From Bradyrhizobium sp. MOS002 (GTDB lineage Bacteria; Pseudomonadota; Alphaproteobacteria; Rhizobiales; Xanthobacteraceae), in contig NZ_PYFX01000002.1 of the NCBI RefSeq assembly GCF_003020115.1, positions 558,001 through 622,000 of the forward strand: DNA of 64,000 bases, read 5' to 3'. The position numbers and the translations under genes were made by a program. Under the pieces are notes generated by a model that made no database searches, had not been told where the DNA came from, and was given only the letters and a program-made list of their open reading frames with translations. Below, piece after piece: positions 9,149 through 18,319 of the stretch. Positions within the stretch are counted from its first letter, which is position 1. Each line of letters starts with the position of its first letter.

Positions 9149-9895
9149 ATGGCCGGACATTCCCAATTCAAGAACATCATGCACCGCAAGGGGCGGCAGG
9201 ATGCCCAGAAGTCGAAACTGTTCGGCAAGCTGGCGCGGGAAATCACCGTCGCGGCCAAGCTGGGGACGCCCGACCCCAACATGAACCCGCGCCTGCGTGC
9301 CGCCATCACCGCGGCGCGCCAGGAGAACATGCCGAAGGACAATATCGAGCGCGCCGTCAAGAAGGCGCTCGGCAGCGACGGCGAGAATTATGACGAGATC
9401 CGCTACGAGGGTTACGGCCCCGGCGGTGTTGCCGTCATCGTCGAGGCGCTGACCGACAATCGCAACCGTGCGGCTTCCGACATCCGCTCCTTCTTCACCA
9501 AGTCCGGCGGCAATCTCGGCGAAACCGGCTCGGTCTCCTTCATGTTCGACCGCACCGGCATCATCGAATACGACCGCAGCGTCGCCTCCGACGATGCGGT
9601 GCTGGATGCCGCGATCGAGGCCGGCGCCGACGACGTGATCTCGAGCGAAGGCGGCCACGAGATCTACGCCTCGACCGAAGGCTATCGCGACGTCGCCAAG
9701 GCGCTGGAGGCCAAGTTCGGCGAGCCGCGCAAGGCCGCGCTGATCTGGAAGCCGCAGAACACCGTCGCGGTCGACGACGAGACCGGCGAGAAGCTGTTGA
9801 AGCTGATGGACCTGCTCAACGAGCACGACGACGTCCAGCACGTCTACGCCAATTTCGAGGTGTCGGACGCGCTGCTGGCGAAGATGGGCGGCTGA
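9149..9895 (+). CDS. yebC: YebC/PmpR-family regulator/translation factor
   Basis: This 248-aa protein starts at ATG 9149 with the family hallmark [18 protein letters not shown] and is full length for the family. YebC proteins bind DNA or the ribosome; recent work links them to relief of ribosome stalling on proline-rich stretches, while older work describes transcriptional repression. It sits directly upstream of ruvC, as is usual in bacteria, consistent with yebC-ruvCAB synteny. A 7-bp-stem hairpin (gcggcct / aggccgc, 9085-9101) lies in the leader. Two repeat hairpins separate it from ruvC, so it may be transcribed on its own. Confidence 0.95.
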   Translation: MAGHSQFKNIMHRKGRQDAQKSKLFGKLAREITVAAKLGTPDPNMNPRLRAAITAARQENMPKDNIERAVKKALGSDGENYDEIRYEGYGPGGVAVIVEALTDNRNRAASDIRSFFTKSGGNLGETGSVSFMFDRTGIIEYDRSVASDDAVLDAAIEAGADDVISSEGGHEIYASTEGYRDVAKALEAKFGEPRKAALIWKPQNTVAVDDETGEKLLKLMDLLNEHDDVQHVYANFEVSDALLAKMGG

Positions 9896-9913
9896 GGACC
9901 GAATTCCGCTGTC

Positions 9914-10008
9914 GTCGCCCGGCTTGACCGGGCGACCCAGTATTCCAGAGACGCCAGAGGTATACGGACAGGCCGCGGCGTACTGGATACCCCGCTTTCG
10001 CGGGGTAT
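9914..10008. repeat. Intergenic repeat with two perfect hairpins
   Basis: The first hairpin is gtcgcccgg-cttga-ccgggcgac (9914-9936). The second is ataccccgc-tttc-gcggggtat (9987-10008). The intervening text (gacccagtattccagagacg) is typical of dispersed palindromic elements in Bradyrhizobium intergenic regions. It probably ends or attenuates yebC transcription before ruvC. Confidence 0.7.
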
Positions 10009-10121
10009 GACGCCGGTGTGTGCGGCGGATAGCGCGGCACGCTCCTACGAGACCGGCTTTCCCCTGTTACTTTCGTTCTGTTTCTGTTTCCCCCACCGCA
10101 GCCAGCCGCTATCACTGGCCC

Positions 10122-10649
10122 ATGACGACGCTCCCGATTCGTGGCCCCGTTCGCATCATCGGCATCGACCCTGGCCTGCGCCGCACCGGCTGGGGCGTGA
10201 TCGAGGCCGAGGGCAACCGCCTGATCTACGTCGCCTGTGGCTCGGTGGAGCCGCCCGACGATTTGCCGCTGGCGAGCCGGCTGCTCGCGATCCATGAGGG
10301 GCTCGCCGCCGTCCTCTCCGGTCACAAGCCGATGGAAGCCGCGGTCGAGCAGACTTTCGTCAACAAGGACGGCGTCGCGACGCTGAAGCTCGGCCAGGCC
10401 CGCGGCGTCGCCATGCTCGCGCCCGCGATGTTTGGTATCAGCGTTGCCGAATACGCGCCGAACCAAGTGAAGAAGACGGTGGTCGGCGCCGGCCACGCCG
10501 ACAAGCAGCAGATCGCGATGATGCTCAAGATCTTGCTGCCCAAGGCCGATCCGCCCTCCGCGGACGCCGCCGACGCGCTCGCCATTGCAATCACCCATGC
10601 CCATCATCGCCAGAGCACCGCGCTGCGGCTGAAGGTGGCAGGGTTATGA
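10122..10649 (+). CDS. ruvC: Holliday junction resolvase RuvC
   Basis: This 175-aa endonuclease resolves four-way DNA junctions by symmetric nicking, acting with RuvAB. The start is ATG 10122 ([18 protein letters not shown]), placing the first catalytic Asp at residue 16 ([12 protein letters not shown]). The second acidic residue is in AAVEQTFVN and the C-terminal pair in [17 protein letters not shown]. The length matches the family. It overlaps ruvA by four bases (ATGA), indicating translational coupling. A longer in-frame ORF from 10020 is not family-like. Confidence 0.96.
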   Translation: MTTLPIRGPVRIIGIDPGLRRTGWGVIEAEGNRLIYVACGSVEPPDDLPLASRLLAIHEGLAAVLSGHKPMEAAVEQTFVNKDGVATLKLGQARGVAMLAPAMFGISVAEYAPNQVKKTVVGAGHADKQQIAMMLKILLPKADPPSADAADALAIAITHAHHRQSTALRLKVAGL

Positions 10650-11263
10650 TCGGCAAGCTCAAGGGCCTGATCGATTCCTACGGCGAGGACTTCGTCATCC
10701 TCGACGTCGGCGGTGTCGGTTATCAGGTGCACTGCTCGACGCGCACGCTGCAGCATCTGCCCTCGCCGGGCGAGGCCGCCGTGCTGTCGATCGAGACCTA
10801 TGTCCGCGAGGATCAGATAAAACTGTTCGGCTTCCGCAGCGACCAGGAGCGCGAGTGGTTTCGCCTGCTCCAGACCGTGCAGGGCGTTGGCGCCAAGGTC
10901 GCGCTCGCCGTGCTCGGCACGCTGCAGCCGTCCGACCTCGCCAACGCGATCGCGTTGCGCGACAAGGCCGCGGTGGCGCGCACGCCCGGTGTCGGCCCCA
11001 AGGTCGCCGAGCGCATCGTCACCGAGTTGAAGGACAAGGCGCCGGCCTTCGCCAATGTCGATCCGGCGGTCGTGCACCTCGCTGGCGCCGTCGACGACCA
11101 GCGCGCGCCGCGGCCCGTCGCGGATGCGATCTCCGCGCTGGTCAATCTCGGCTACGGCCAGCCGCAGGCGGCCGCGGCCATCGCATCGGCATCGCGCAGC
11201 GCCGGCGAGAGCGCCGAGACCGCGCAGCTCATTCGGCTGGGCCTGAAGGAGCTGTCGAAGTGA
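10646..11263 (+). CDS. ruvA: Holliday junction DNA helicase subunit RuvA
   Basis: This 205-aa protein is the junction-recognition tetramer subunit that loads the RuvB motor. The N-terminal OB fold starts [17 protein letters not shown]. The helix-hairpin-helix region ([14 protein letters not shown] and [13 protein letters not shown]) binds DNA, and a C-terminal three-helix domain ([18 protein letters not shown]) contacts RuvB. Its ATG overlaps the ruvC stop. A 130-bp gap containing a palindromic repeat separates it from ruvB, unusual for a block that is normally tight. Confidence 0.96.
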   Translation: MIGKLKGLIDSYGEDFVILDVGGVGYQVHCSTRTLQHLPSPGEAAVLSIETYVREDQIKLFGFRSDQEREWFRLLQTVQGVGAKVALAVLGTLQPSDLANAIALRDKAAVARTPGVGPKVAERIVTELKDKAPAFANVDPAVVHLAGAVDDQRAPRPVADAISALVNLGYGQPQAAAAIASASRSAGESAETAQLIRLGLKELSK

Positions 11264-11281
11264 GTGCGGAAATGGTCAATC

Positions 11282-11375
11282 TCGTAGGGTGGGCAAAGCG
11301 AAGCGTGCCCACCATCTATAGAGCGATCAGCGACATGGTGGGCACGGCGCGAAGAGCGCCTTTGCCCACCTACGA
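11282..11375. repeat. Inverted-repeat element between ruvA and ruvB
   Basis: The left arm tcgtagggtgggcaaagcga pairs with the right arm region gcctttgcccacctacga. Inner arms tgcccaccat and atggtgggca extend the palindrome. The roughly 94-bp element has the look of a dispersed Bradyrhizobium repeat and lies inside the predicted ruvCAB transcript. Confidence 0.75.
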
Positions 11376-11393
11376 TTTTCGGGAGTCCGCTGA

Positions 11394-12452
11394 GTGAGCG
11401 ATCCCAAGGCCAACCGCATGGTCACGCCCGAGCGCCGCAGCGATGATGTCGGCGACACTGCGCTGCGCCCGCAATCGCTGTCCGACTTCGTCGGCCAGCA
11501 GCAGGCGCGCAAGAATCTGTCCATCTTCATCGAGGCGGCGCGCAAGCGCGGCGAGGCGCTGGATCACGTGCTGTTCGTCGGTCCCCCCGGTCTCGGCAAG
11601 ACCACGCTGGCGCAGATCGTGGCCAAGGAGCTCGGCGTCGGCTTTCGCGCCACATCAGGTCCGGTCATCGCCAAGGCCGGCGATCTCGCAGCACTCCTCA
11701 CCAATCTCGAAGAGCGCGATGTGCTCTTCATCGACGAGATCCATCGCCTGAGCCCGGCGGTGGAGGAAGTACTCTATCCCGCGATGGAGGATTTTCAGCT
11801 CGACCTCATCATCGGCGAGGGCCCGGCGGCGCGCTCGGTGAAGATCGAGCTGTCGAAATTCACCCTCGTCGGCGCCACCACGCGCGCCGGCCTGCTCACC
11901 AATCCGTTACGTGATCGTTTCGGCATTCCGGTCCGGCTCAATTTCTACACGATCGAAGAGCTTGAGAGCATCGTCACCCGTGGCGCCCGCGTGCTCAACG
12001 TTGGCATGAGCGCGGATGGCGCCAACGAGATCGCGCGCCGCGCCCGTGGCACGCCGCGTATCGCCGGCCGGCTGCTGCGCCGCGTGCGCGATTTCGCCTC
12101 GGCGGCCGATGCCGACAGGATCGATCGCAAGATTGCCGACCACGCGCTGAGCGCGCTCGAGGTCGACGCGGCCGGCCTCGATGCCATGGACCGCCGCTAC
12201 CTCACGACCATCGCGCAGAACTATGGCGGCGGCCCGGTCGGCGTCGAGACGATGGCCGCCGCTCTGTCCGAGCCACGCGATGCGATCGAGGACATCATCG
12301 AGCCCTATCTGATCCAGTGCGGCTATCTGCAGCGCACCCCGCGCGGCCGCCTGCTCACCTCGCACGCTTTCCGCCATCTCGGCATCAGCGAGCCCTCGCG
12401 CGATGCGGCGGCACAGTTCGGCCTGTTCGGCACCGACGAGAGCGACGACTGA
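11394..12452 (+). CDS. ruvB: Holliday junction DNA helicase motor RuvB
   Basis: This 352-aa AAA+ ATPase drives branch migration as a hexamer with RuvA. Walker A is GPPGLGKTT (about residue 63), Walker B is LFIDEIHRL, and sensor 1 is GATTRAG. The C-terminal winged helix ([14 protein letters not shown], then [15 protein letters not shown]) is intact. Translation is proposed from GTG 11394 ([15 protein letters not shown]), immediately after the inserted repeat; an in-frame ATG at 11418 is an alternative. Confidence 0.96.
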   Translation: MSDPKANRMVTPERRSDDVGDTALRPQSLSDFVGQQQARKNLSIFIEAARKRGEALDHVLFVGPPGLGKTTLAQIVAKELGVGFRATSGPVIAKAGDLAALLTNLEERDVLFIDEIHRLSPAVEEVLYPAMEDFQLDLIIGEGPAARSVKIELSKFTLVGATTRAGLLTNPLRDRFGIPVRLNFYTIEELESIVTRGARVLNVGMSADGANEIARRARGTPRIAGRLLRRVRDFASAADADRIDRKIADHALSALEVDAAGLDAMDRRYLTTIAQNYGGGPVGVETMAAALSEPRDAIEDIIEPYLIQCGYLQRTPRGRLLTSHAFRHLGISEPSRDAAAQFGLFGTDESDD

Positions 12453-12501
12453 TCTGCGCAAGTACGCACTGCTCGGACCGTCATGAATTTCCGGTGATCT
12501 C

Positions 12502-12518
12502 GTGCAGACGGTCTGCAC
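12502..12518. promoter_or_regulatory. Perfect 17-bp palindrome, candidate operator
   Basis: gtgcagac-g-gtctgcac lies 64 bp upstream of the phosphoesterase start in the 129-bp gap after ruvB. The perfect dyad with one central base suggests a protein-binding site rather than a terminator. No matching regulator is identified in the window. Confidence 0.35.
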
Positions 12519-12581
12519 AAACGCACCCCATTTCCGCTCCAATAGGATCGCATCAAGAAGCCGCATCACGATCGGGCTGCC

Positions 12582-13499
12582 ATGATCACGCGCCGTCATT
12601 TCTTCCGTTCCATCGGCGGCCTGTCCGCCCTCGGCGTCTCGACCGCGGCCTATGGCGTCGGCGTCGAGCCGATGCTGCGGCTTCGCGTCACCCGTTATCA
12701 TCCAACCCCAAGGCAATGGCCGGCGGATTTCCCGCTGAAGATCGCCGTGATCGCCGACATCCATGCCTGCGATCCCTGGATGTCGCTGGAGCGGATCGAA
12801 GCCATCGTCGATCGCACCAATGCGCTCAACGCGGATATCATCGTGCTGCTCGGCGACTATGTCGCCGGCCTGCACCAGGTCACGCGCATCATTCCGGCGA
12901 GTGAATGGGCCAAGGTGCTTGCCGGCCTGAAAGCGCCGCTCGGCGTCCACGCCGTCATGGGCAATCATGACTATTGGGCCGACAGGACCGTGCAGCAGGC
13001 AGGCCACGGACCGACGGTCGCGCATCGCGCGCTGGAGACGGCCGGCATTCCCGTCTACGAGAACGACGTCGTGCGGCTCACCAAGGATGGCCGCGCGTTC
13101 TGGCTCGCCGGCCTCGGCGATCAACTCGCCTTTCTGCCGGCGCGACGGTTCCGGAGCACGGGGCGCTTCGGCGCCGACGATCTCAACGCGACGCTTGCCA
13201 AGGTCACCGACGATTCGCCGATCATCCTGCTCGCGCACGAGCCCAATATCGCGCCGCGCGTGCCCGCCCGCGTCGCGCTGCAACTGTCCGGCCACACCCA
13301 TGGCGGCCAGGTCCGCCTGCTCGGCTGGTCGCCGGCGGTTACGCCGCAGCACGGCCTCCGGCTCGCCTACGGTCATGTCCGGCTGAAATGCGACGTCATC
13401 ATCTCCGGCGGCCTCGGTTGCAGCATTATGCCGCTCCGCGTCGGCGTGCCGCCGGAGATCGTCGAGGTGACGCTGGGGCGAGGGCCTTTGGTCGTCTAG
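12582..13499 (+). CDS. Tat-exported metallophosphoesterase
   Basis: This 305-aa protein begins MITRRHFFRSIGG, a twin-arginine signal with a hydrophobic stretch to about residue 25. The calcineurin-like phosphoesterase metal ligands appear in order: IADIHA, LLGDYVAG, MGNHDYW, LLAHEPN and SGHTHGGQ. It resembles YaeI-type periplasmic phosphodiesterases; the substrate cannot be read off. It sits between ruvB and ybgC, reading the same way, with a separate palindrome-bearing leader, so it is probably its own transcription unit. Confidence 0.88.
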   Translation: MITRRHFFRSIGGLSALGVSTAAYGVGVEPMLRLRVTRYHPTPRQWPADFPLKIAVIADIHACDPWMSLERIEAIVDRTNALNADIIVLLGDYVAGLHQVTRIIPASEWAKVLAGLKAPLGVHAVMGNHDYWADRTVQQAGHGPTVAHRALETAGIPVYENDVVRLTKDGRAFWLAGLGDQLAFLPARRFRSTGRFGADDLNATLAKVTDDSPIILLAHEPNIAPRVPARVALQLSGHTHGGQVRLLGWSPAVTPQHGLRLAYGHVRLKCDVIISGGLGCSIMPLRVGVPPEIVEVTLGRGPLVV

Positions 13500-13568
13500 C
13501 GACGCTTGCGCAGCCGGCCATTTTTGCGCAAAACGGGCTGGTTACCCAAATGCGAAGAGGCTCGCGAC

Positions 13569-14018
13569 GTGACAGCTCATCTCGACGGCGAGATCCGCGA
13601 CGGCCGCCACCACATGCAGGTCCGCGTCTACTACGAAGACACGGATTTTTCCGGCATCGTCTATCACGCCAACTATTTGCGCTTCATGGAGCGTGGACGG
13701 ACCAATCATCTGCGGCTGATGGGCGCCGAGCAGCAGGCATTGTTCGAGCAGGCCGAGTCGGAAGACGCAAGCTTCGCCTTCGTGGTGCGTTCGATGCATC
13801 TCGATTTCCTCAAGCCTGCCCGGATGGACGACGTGCTCGATGTCGTGACCTGGCCGGTCGCCGTGAAGGGCGCCTCCATCATGCTGGCGCAGGAAGTTCG
13901 CCGCGGCGAGGACGTGCTGGTGAAAGCCGAGGTGCGCGTCGCTTTCATCAGCGGCGGCCGCGCCCAGCCGATCCCGAAGTCCATCCGCGCCTTGATGAAG
14001 GCTGATCTGATTTCGTGA
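13569..14018 (+). CDS. ybgC: Tol-Pal-associated acyl-CoA thioesterase YbgC
   Basis: This 149-aa hotdog-fold thioesterase hydrolyses short or acyl-ACP/CoA thioesters at the inner membrane. The signature YYEDTDFSGIVYHANYLRF carries the catalytic Asp. The start GTG 13569 (MTAHLDGEIRDG) follows a GAAGAGG Shine-Dalgarno-like sequence; a longer ORF from 13506 has no family match at its N-terminus. The gene usually precedes tolQRAB-pal, but here the next gene is an NTF2-like protein. Confidence 0.92.
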   Translation: MTAHLDGEIRDGRHHMQVRVYYEDTDFSGIVYHANYLRFMERGRTNHLRLMGAEQQALFEQAESEDASFAFVVRSMHLDFLKPARMDDVLDVVTWPVAVKGASIMLAQEVRRGEDVLVKAEVRVAFISGGRAQPIPKSIRALMKADLIS

Positions 14019-14095
14019 TCGGGCGATAGCGGACGGCCTCTCGACTCCCCCGCGCGCGGCGATAGATTGCACTCCCGCCAACAGATGAGGCCATC

Positions 14096-14563
14096 ATGTC
14101 GCGCCCGCCGCTTCCACCCTTCACACGTGAGACCGCCGCGCAAAAGGCGCGCATGGCCGAGGATGCCTGGAATTCGCGCGACCCGGTGCGCGTCTCGCTG
14201 GCCTATACCGAGGACAGCCGCTGGCGCAATCGCTCCGAGGTTTTTCAGGGGCGCGAAGCCATCGTCGCGTTCCTCACCCGCAAATGGGAGAAGGAGCACG
14301 ACTACCGCCTGATCAAGGACCTCTGGGCGTTTGATGAAAACCGCATCGCTGTGCGCTTCCAGTACGAATGGCACGATGCCAGCGGCCAGTGGCACCGCTC
14401 CTACGGCAACGAGCAGTGGGAGTTCGACGAGCACGGCCTGATGCGGCGGCGCGAGGCCTCGATCAACGACGTGGCGATTGCAGAGAAGGACCGGCGGTTT
14501 CACTGGCCGGCACCGGGGCCGAGGCCTGCGGACGTAGCGGGGTTGGGGACGGATCCGTTCTGA
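14096..14563 (+). CDS. NTF2-like protein, DUF1348 type
   Basis: This 155-aa small alpha+beta protein belongs to the SnoaL/NTF2 fold (DUF1348), recognisable from [31 protein letters not shown] and [15 protein letters not shown]. Members bind hydrophobic ligands or act as small isomerases or hydrolases; no specific role is known for this group. The start ATG 14096 fits the family N-terminus ([12 protein letters not shown]). It ends just before an inverted repeat. Confidence 0.82.
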   Translation: MSRPPLPPFTRETAAQKARMAEDAWNSRDPVRVSLAYTEDSRWRNRSEVFQGREAIVAFLTRKWEKEHDYRLIKDLWAFDENRIAVRFQYEWHDASGQWHRSYGNEQWEFDEHGLMRRREASINDVAIAEKDRRFHWPAPGPRPADVAGLGTDPF

Positions 14564-14582
14564 ACCTTGCAAACAACTCTCG

Positions 14583-14694
14583 CCCCTCATGGTGAGGAGC
14601 CGCAAAGCGGCGTCTCGAACCATGCAGGCCCCGTTGCTGCATCCGGGCCTCGATCCTTCGAGACGCGCGCAAGCGCGCTCCTCAGGATGAGGGG
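14583..14694. repeat. Inverted-repeat element at convergent gene ends
   Basis: The left arm cccctcatggtgaggagc pairs with the right arm gctcctcaggatgagggg. Inner arms gcgtctcgaa and ttcgagacgc extend the palindrome. The element lies between convergent genes, so it could serve as a bidirectional terminator. Its right end overlaps the last codons and stop of the glutamine amidotransferase gene. Confidence 0.8.
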
Positions 14695-15401
14695 ATGGAT
14701 TTGCGCGCCAGAAACCTCGTAATCGCCCCACCAAGCTTGGCGTGGTCCATCGGCTTCGCCAGCGACTCCCTCGCGGTGGCAACGACCGCGTCCGGCGCCT
14801 TGCCGTCGCGCAGCTCGCAGCACACTTGCGCAAACTCGACGTCGAACTCCGGATGCGGCTGCAGGGTGAGCGTCGCGCCGTTGGCGTAGAGCAGGCCGGC
14901 ATGCGGGGTGAAGTCGGAGGAGAGGATCGTCAGCGCATCGTTCGGCGGCTCAATCACCTGGTCCTGATGCGAGCAGGCGATGGCGACCGCTTCGCCGTCG
15001 ACGACACCGTTGTCCGGCAGCACCTGATAGACGTGCCGGCCGATGCCCCAGCCCTTCTCCGACTTGAGCACGGTGCCGCCGAGCGCCTGCGCGATCAACT
15101 GATGACCGAAGCAGATGCCGACCATCGGTGTCCTGCTGGCGTAGGCCGTGCGCACGAAATCTTCCAGCGGCGCGATCCAGTCGAGCCCGTCATAAACGCC
15201 GGCGGCCGCGCCGGTGATCAGCACCGCCTCCAAATTGCGCGGATCGGGAAGCGCATCACCGTTCGGGATGCTGACGATCTCGACCGTCGCAGCCGGGTCC
15301 TCGGCGCGGACCATGCGCTCGAACATGTCCGGGAACGACCCGTGGCGCTCGCGATATTTTTGGGGGACCTGCCCGGTCTCGATGATGGTGATGCGTCCCA
15401 T
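14682..15401 (-). CDS. Class I glutamine amidotransferase-like protein
   Basis: This 239-aa protein has a complete catalytic triad of the GMP-synthase-type GATase fold: Cys97 (GICFGHQLIA), His183 and Glu185 (QPHPEF). Such stand-alone proteins include gamma-glutamyl hydrolases, such as PuuD-like enzymes, and amidotransferase partners. The start ATG 15401 (MGRITIIETG) is chosen over a longer ORF because earlier residues are low complexity. The stop codon TGA lies inside the repeat, so the terminal IPSS is encoded by repeat DNA. Its start is close to the end of the LysR gene in the same direction, and it may belong to the same nitrogen-compound theme. Confidence 0.85.
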   Translation of the reverse strand: MGRITIIETGQVPQKYRERHGSFPDMFERMVRAEDPAATVEIVSIPNGDALPDPRNLEAVLITGAAAGVYDGLDWIAPLEDFVRTAYASRTPMVGICFGHQLIAQALGGTVLKSEKGWGIGRHVYQVLPDNGVVDGEAVAIACSHQDQVIEPPNDALTILSSDFTPHAGLLYANGATLTLQPHPEFDVEFAQVCCELRDGKAPDAVVATARESLAKPMDHAKLGGAITRFLARKSIPSS

Positions 15402-15424
15402 GTGCCCTCGGGTAAAGGTTAAGG

Positions 15425-16351
15425 TCAGTCGCTTCCTGCCCCATGTTGCTGGTGTGGCGCTGTACGCTCCAGCAGCGCACTCTCTTTCCGGACCTCGTTG
15501 AGAAACGCCTTGGCCAGGCGCGACAGCGGCTCGGCTTCCGACCATAGCATATAGGCCACGGCGTGCGTCGTCGGCGCGAACGGCCGCACGACGAGGCCGG
15601 TCCCGCCGTTCTGCCGCGGCGAGAAGGGATCGACCACCGCGGCGCCGACGCCGGCGGCTGCGAGCACGCAGGCCGTGTTGCAGTAGCGCACCTCGACAGT
15701 CGGCCGGAACGGCGCGCCGGCACGGGCAAAACTGTCGCGCACGGCTTCACCGAGCCGCGTGCCGCGCTCGAGCCCGATGAAGGGCAGGCCGGACAGGTCC
15801 GAGGCCGAGATCACCGGCCGGTCGGCGAGCGGGTGCTGCGGCGGCAGCACGCACACCATCTCGCCGGTGTGCACCACCTCATGGGCGATACCTGGATGAT
15901 GTGTCAGCCCGAGCGCGAAGCCGAGCTCGGCGACGCGGTTGAGCACGCCTTCGATAATGCCCTCATAGCGCCGCACGTCGAAGAACACCCGCGTCTCGGG
16001 GCGACGGCGCAGGAAGCCTGACAGCGCCGAGGGGATGATGCTGTAGGCGAGGGGCGGCGTCGCGACCAGCGCGAGATGCCCGGAGCGGTTCTCGCGTAGA
16101 TCGCGCACGCGGTTCTCGAGCTTTGCGTGCAGCGCGAAGATCGCCTCGCTCTCCTTGTAGAGCGCCATCGCTTCCGTGGTCGGAAACAGCCGGTTGTTGA
16201 CGCGTTCGAACAGCGCAAACCCCGCCTGCGCCTCCATCGTCTTCAGCGCATTGCTGACGGCAGGCTGCGACAACGCCAGTTCGTCAGCGGCCGCAACCGT
16301 GGTGCGGTGGCGGATGACGGCACGGAGAATCTCGAGCTGGCGCAGGTTCAT
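15425..16351 (-). CDS. LysR-family transcriptional regulator
   Basis: This 308-aa protein has the N-terminal winged helix (MNLRQLEILRAVIRHR, AAADELALSQPAVSNAL) and a periplasmic-binding-fold effector domain (SGHLALVATPPLAYSIIP). The start ATG 16351 is the first with family character; the ORF extends further upstream without it. It is divergent from the carbamoylase gene at 16503, with 151 bp between, the classic arrangement for LysR control of the divergent operon. The effector is presumably a pathway metabolite. Its C-terminal end is 24 bp before the amidotransferase, so the two may be cotranscribed. Confidence 0.92.
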   Translation of the reverse strand: MNLRQLEILRAVIRHRTTVAAADELALSQPAVSNALKTMEAQAGFALFERVNNRLFPTTEAMALYKESEAIFALHAKLENRVRDLRENRSGHLALVATPPLAYSIIPSALSGFLRRRPETRVFFDVRRYEGIIEGVLNRVAELGFALGLTHHPGIAHEVVHTGEMVCVLPPQHPLADRPVISASDLSGLPFIGLERGTRLGEAVRDSFARAGAPFRPTVEVRYCNTACVLAAAGVGAAVVDPFSPRQNGGTGLVVRPFAPTTHAVAYMLWSEAEPLSRLAKAFLNEVRKESALLERTAPHQQHGAGSD

Positions 16352-16502
16352 ATCACTGCCGATTATACTCTGGGCCAAAACATCATAGCAGAACGAATTG
16401 ATTTTGTAGCCCCGCTTCCGCGTAATGGCCGCGGATTTGCACGTCGCATCAAAGGGTTCATCCGCCCATTGAGGCGCCATAGCGCACAGATTGGAGGCAA
16501 TC

Positions 16503-17459
16503 TTGGTTCGTGTCCTTCGCGCCGCCGCCGCACAGATGGGGCCGACGCAAAAAGCCGATACGCGCGAGCATACGCTGTCGCGGATGCTTGCGCTGCTAGA
16601 GGAGGCGGCCGGCCGCGGCGCCAGCCTCGTGGTGTTTCCCGAGCTTGCTTTCACGACATTCTTTCCGCGCTGGCTGCTCGAAGGCGAAGCGCTCGACCAT
16701 TATTTCGAACGCGGCATGCCGAACCCGAACGTCGCCGCCTTGTTCGACCGTGCGCGTGCGCTGCGCGTCGGCTTCTATGTCGGTTATGCCGAGTTGACGC
16801 CGGACGGACGCCGCTACAATTGCGCCGTCCTGGTCGATCGCGATGGCGAGTTGCTCGGCCGCTATCGCAAGGTGCACCTGCCGGGCTCGGTCGAGCCGCG
16901 ACAAGGTGCGCGCTACCAGCAGCTCGAGAAGCGCTATTTCGACTATGGCGACCTCGGCTTTCCCGCCTTCCGCGCTGGCTCAGCCTGGGCCCACGCCATC
17001 ATGGGCATGATGATCTGCAACGATCGCCGCTGGCCGGAATCCTGGCGCGTGCTTGGTCTGCAGGGCGTCGAGCTTGTCTGCATCGGCTACAATTCGGCGG
17101 CCTACGATCCCAATGGCGGCAGCACGGAAGATGCCTCCTTGCGCACCTTCCACTCCACGCTGGTGACGCAGGCCAATGCCTACATGAACGCGACCTGGGC
17201 GATCTCGGTGGCGAAGGCAGGCGAGGAGGACGGCTCCGGGCTGATCGGCGGCTCCTGCATCGTCGATCCCAATGGCCGCATCGTTGCGCAGGCCGCAACG
17301 CTGACTGACGAGGTGATCGTCGCCGACATCGATCTCGACCTCTGCCGCCAGGGCAAGGACAAGATGTTCAACTTCGCTGCGCACCGGCGGCCGGAGCAAT
17401 ACAGGGTGATCACCGAACGCGCCGGCGTCATCGAACCCGCGGTTCTCGACGCGGACTGA
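16503..17459 (+). CDS. N-carbamoyl-D-amino-acid hydrolase-type nitrilase
   Basis: This 318-aa nitrilase-superfamily amidase has the triad Glu47 (VVFPELAF), Lys123 (YRKVHLPG) and Cys172 (MMICNDRRWPE). The CNDRRWPE text is characteristic of D-carbamoylases, which cleave N-carbamoyl-D-amino acids to D-amino acid, CO2 and ammonia. Length and residue spacing agree with that family. The start is TTG 16503, because GGAGG lies at 16493-16497 with correct spacing; the in-frame TTG at 16491 would place that ribosome site inside the gene. It is first in a run with an ABC transporter, consistent with import of carbamoylated or cyclic nitrogen compounds. A related linear-amide substrate remains possible. 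Confidence 0.88.
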   Translation: MVRVLRAAAAQMGPTQKADTREHTLSRMLALLEEAAGRGASLVVFPELAFTTFFPRWLLEGEALDHYFERGMPNPNVAALFDRARALRVGFYVGYAELTPDGRRYNCAVLVDRDGELLGRYRKVHLPGSVEPRQGARYQQLEKRYFDYGDLGFPAFRAGSAWAHAIMGMMICNDRRWPESWRVLGLQGVELVCIGYNSAAYDPNGGSTEDASLRTFHSTLVTQANAYMNATWAISVAKAGEEDGSGLIGGSCIVDPNGRIVAQAATLTDEVIVADIDLDLCRQGKDKMFNFAAHRRPEQYRVITERAGVIEPAVLDAD

Positions 17460-17494
17460 CAGGACGTTCCAACAACGTTGGCAAGGGAGCTGAC

Positions 17495-18319
17495 ATGACA
17501 CGCCTCTCGTATTTCCTCGGCATCGCAGCGTTGGCGGCCATGACCTCCGCGCAAGCGGCGGAGCTTCCGGCGGAGATCAAGCAGGCGGGCGCGTTGAAGC
17601 TCACGGTCAACTCCACTTACGCGCCGATGGAATACCGCGATCCCGCGACCAACGAGCTCGTTGGGCTCGACATCGATCTGGCGAACGAGCTCGCCAAGCG
17701 CCTCGGCGTGAAGATCGTCTGGAGCGAGACGCCGTTCGCCGAATTGATCCCGTCGCTCCAGACCAGGCGCGCCGATTTCATCATCTCCGGCATCTCCGAT
17801 CGCGCCTCGCGGCGCGAGACCGCGGATTTCGTCGATTATCTCGGGACCGGCCCGCAGTTCTTCGTGATGGCGGAGAACGAAGCCAAGGCTGCGACCGATC
17901 TCTGCGGCAAGAAGGTCGGGACCACCCGCAGCACCAGCTTCCCGGTCGAGATCGAGAAGTGGAGCAAGCAGAATTGCGAGCCGGCCGGCAAGCCGGCGAT
18001 CCAGTACGTGCCGGGCGAGAACTCGATCGACGTCCGCAACCAGCTCAAGCAGGGCCGCATCGACGCCGCCGTACAGGGTAGCGAGACGTTGCCTTATGCG
18101 CAGACGCAGGAGCCCGGCAAATACCGCGTGATCGGCGAGCCTTTCGCCAAAGGATATCAGGGCATCATGTTCCGCAAGGACGATGCGGCGCTTCGTGAGG
18201 TGGTGACCGAGAAGCTCACCGCCATGATCGCCGACGGCTCCTACAAGGCCGTTCTCGACAAATGGGGCCTCGGCGCCAACGCGGTCGCCCAGCCCATGCT
18301 GAACGCGGCGCCGCAATGA
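17495..18319 (+). CDS. Amino-acid-type ABC transporter binding protein 1
   Basis: This 274-aa periplasmic solute-binding protein (SBP family 3) has a signal peptide (MTRLSYFLGIAALAAMTSAQAA). Family text is YAPMEYRDPATNELVGLDIDLA near the N-terminus and RRADFIISGISDRASRRE in lobe 1. Two Cys (in TDLCGKKVG and KQNCEPAGK) could form a disulfide. It lies 35 bp after the carbamoylase and overlaps the permease start by four bases. The ligand is likely an amino acid or a carbamoyl/cyclic derivative. Confidence 0.9.
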   Translation: MTRLSYFLGIAALAAMTSAQAAELPAEIKQAGALKLTVNSTYAPMEYRDPATNELVGLDIDLANELAKRLGVKIVWSETPFAELIPSLQTRRADFIISGISDRASRRETADFVDYLGTGPQFFVMAENEAKAATDLCGKKVGTTRSTSFPVEIEKWSKQNCEPAGKPAIQYVPGENSIDVRNQLKQGRIDAAVQGSETLPYAQTQEPGKYRVIGEPFAKGYQGIMFRKDDAALREVVTEKLTAMIADGSYKAVLDKWGLGANAVAQPMLNAAPQ

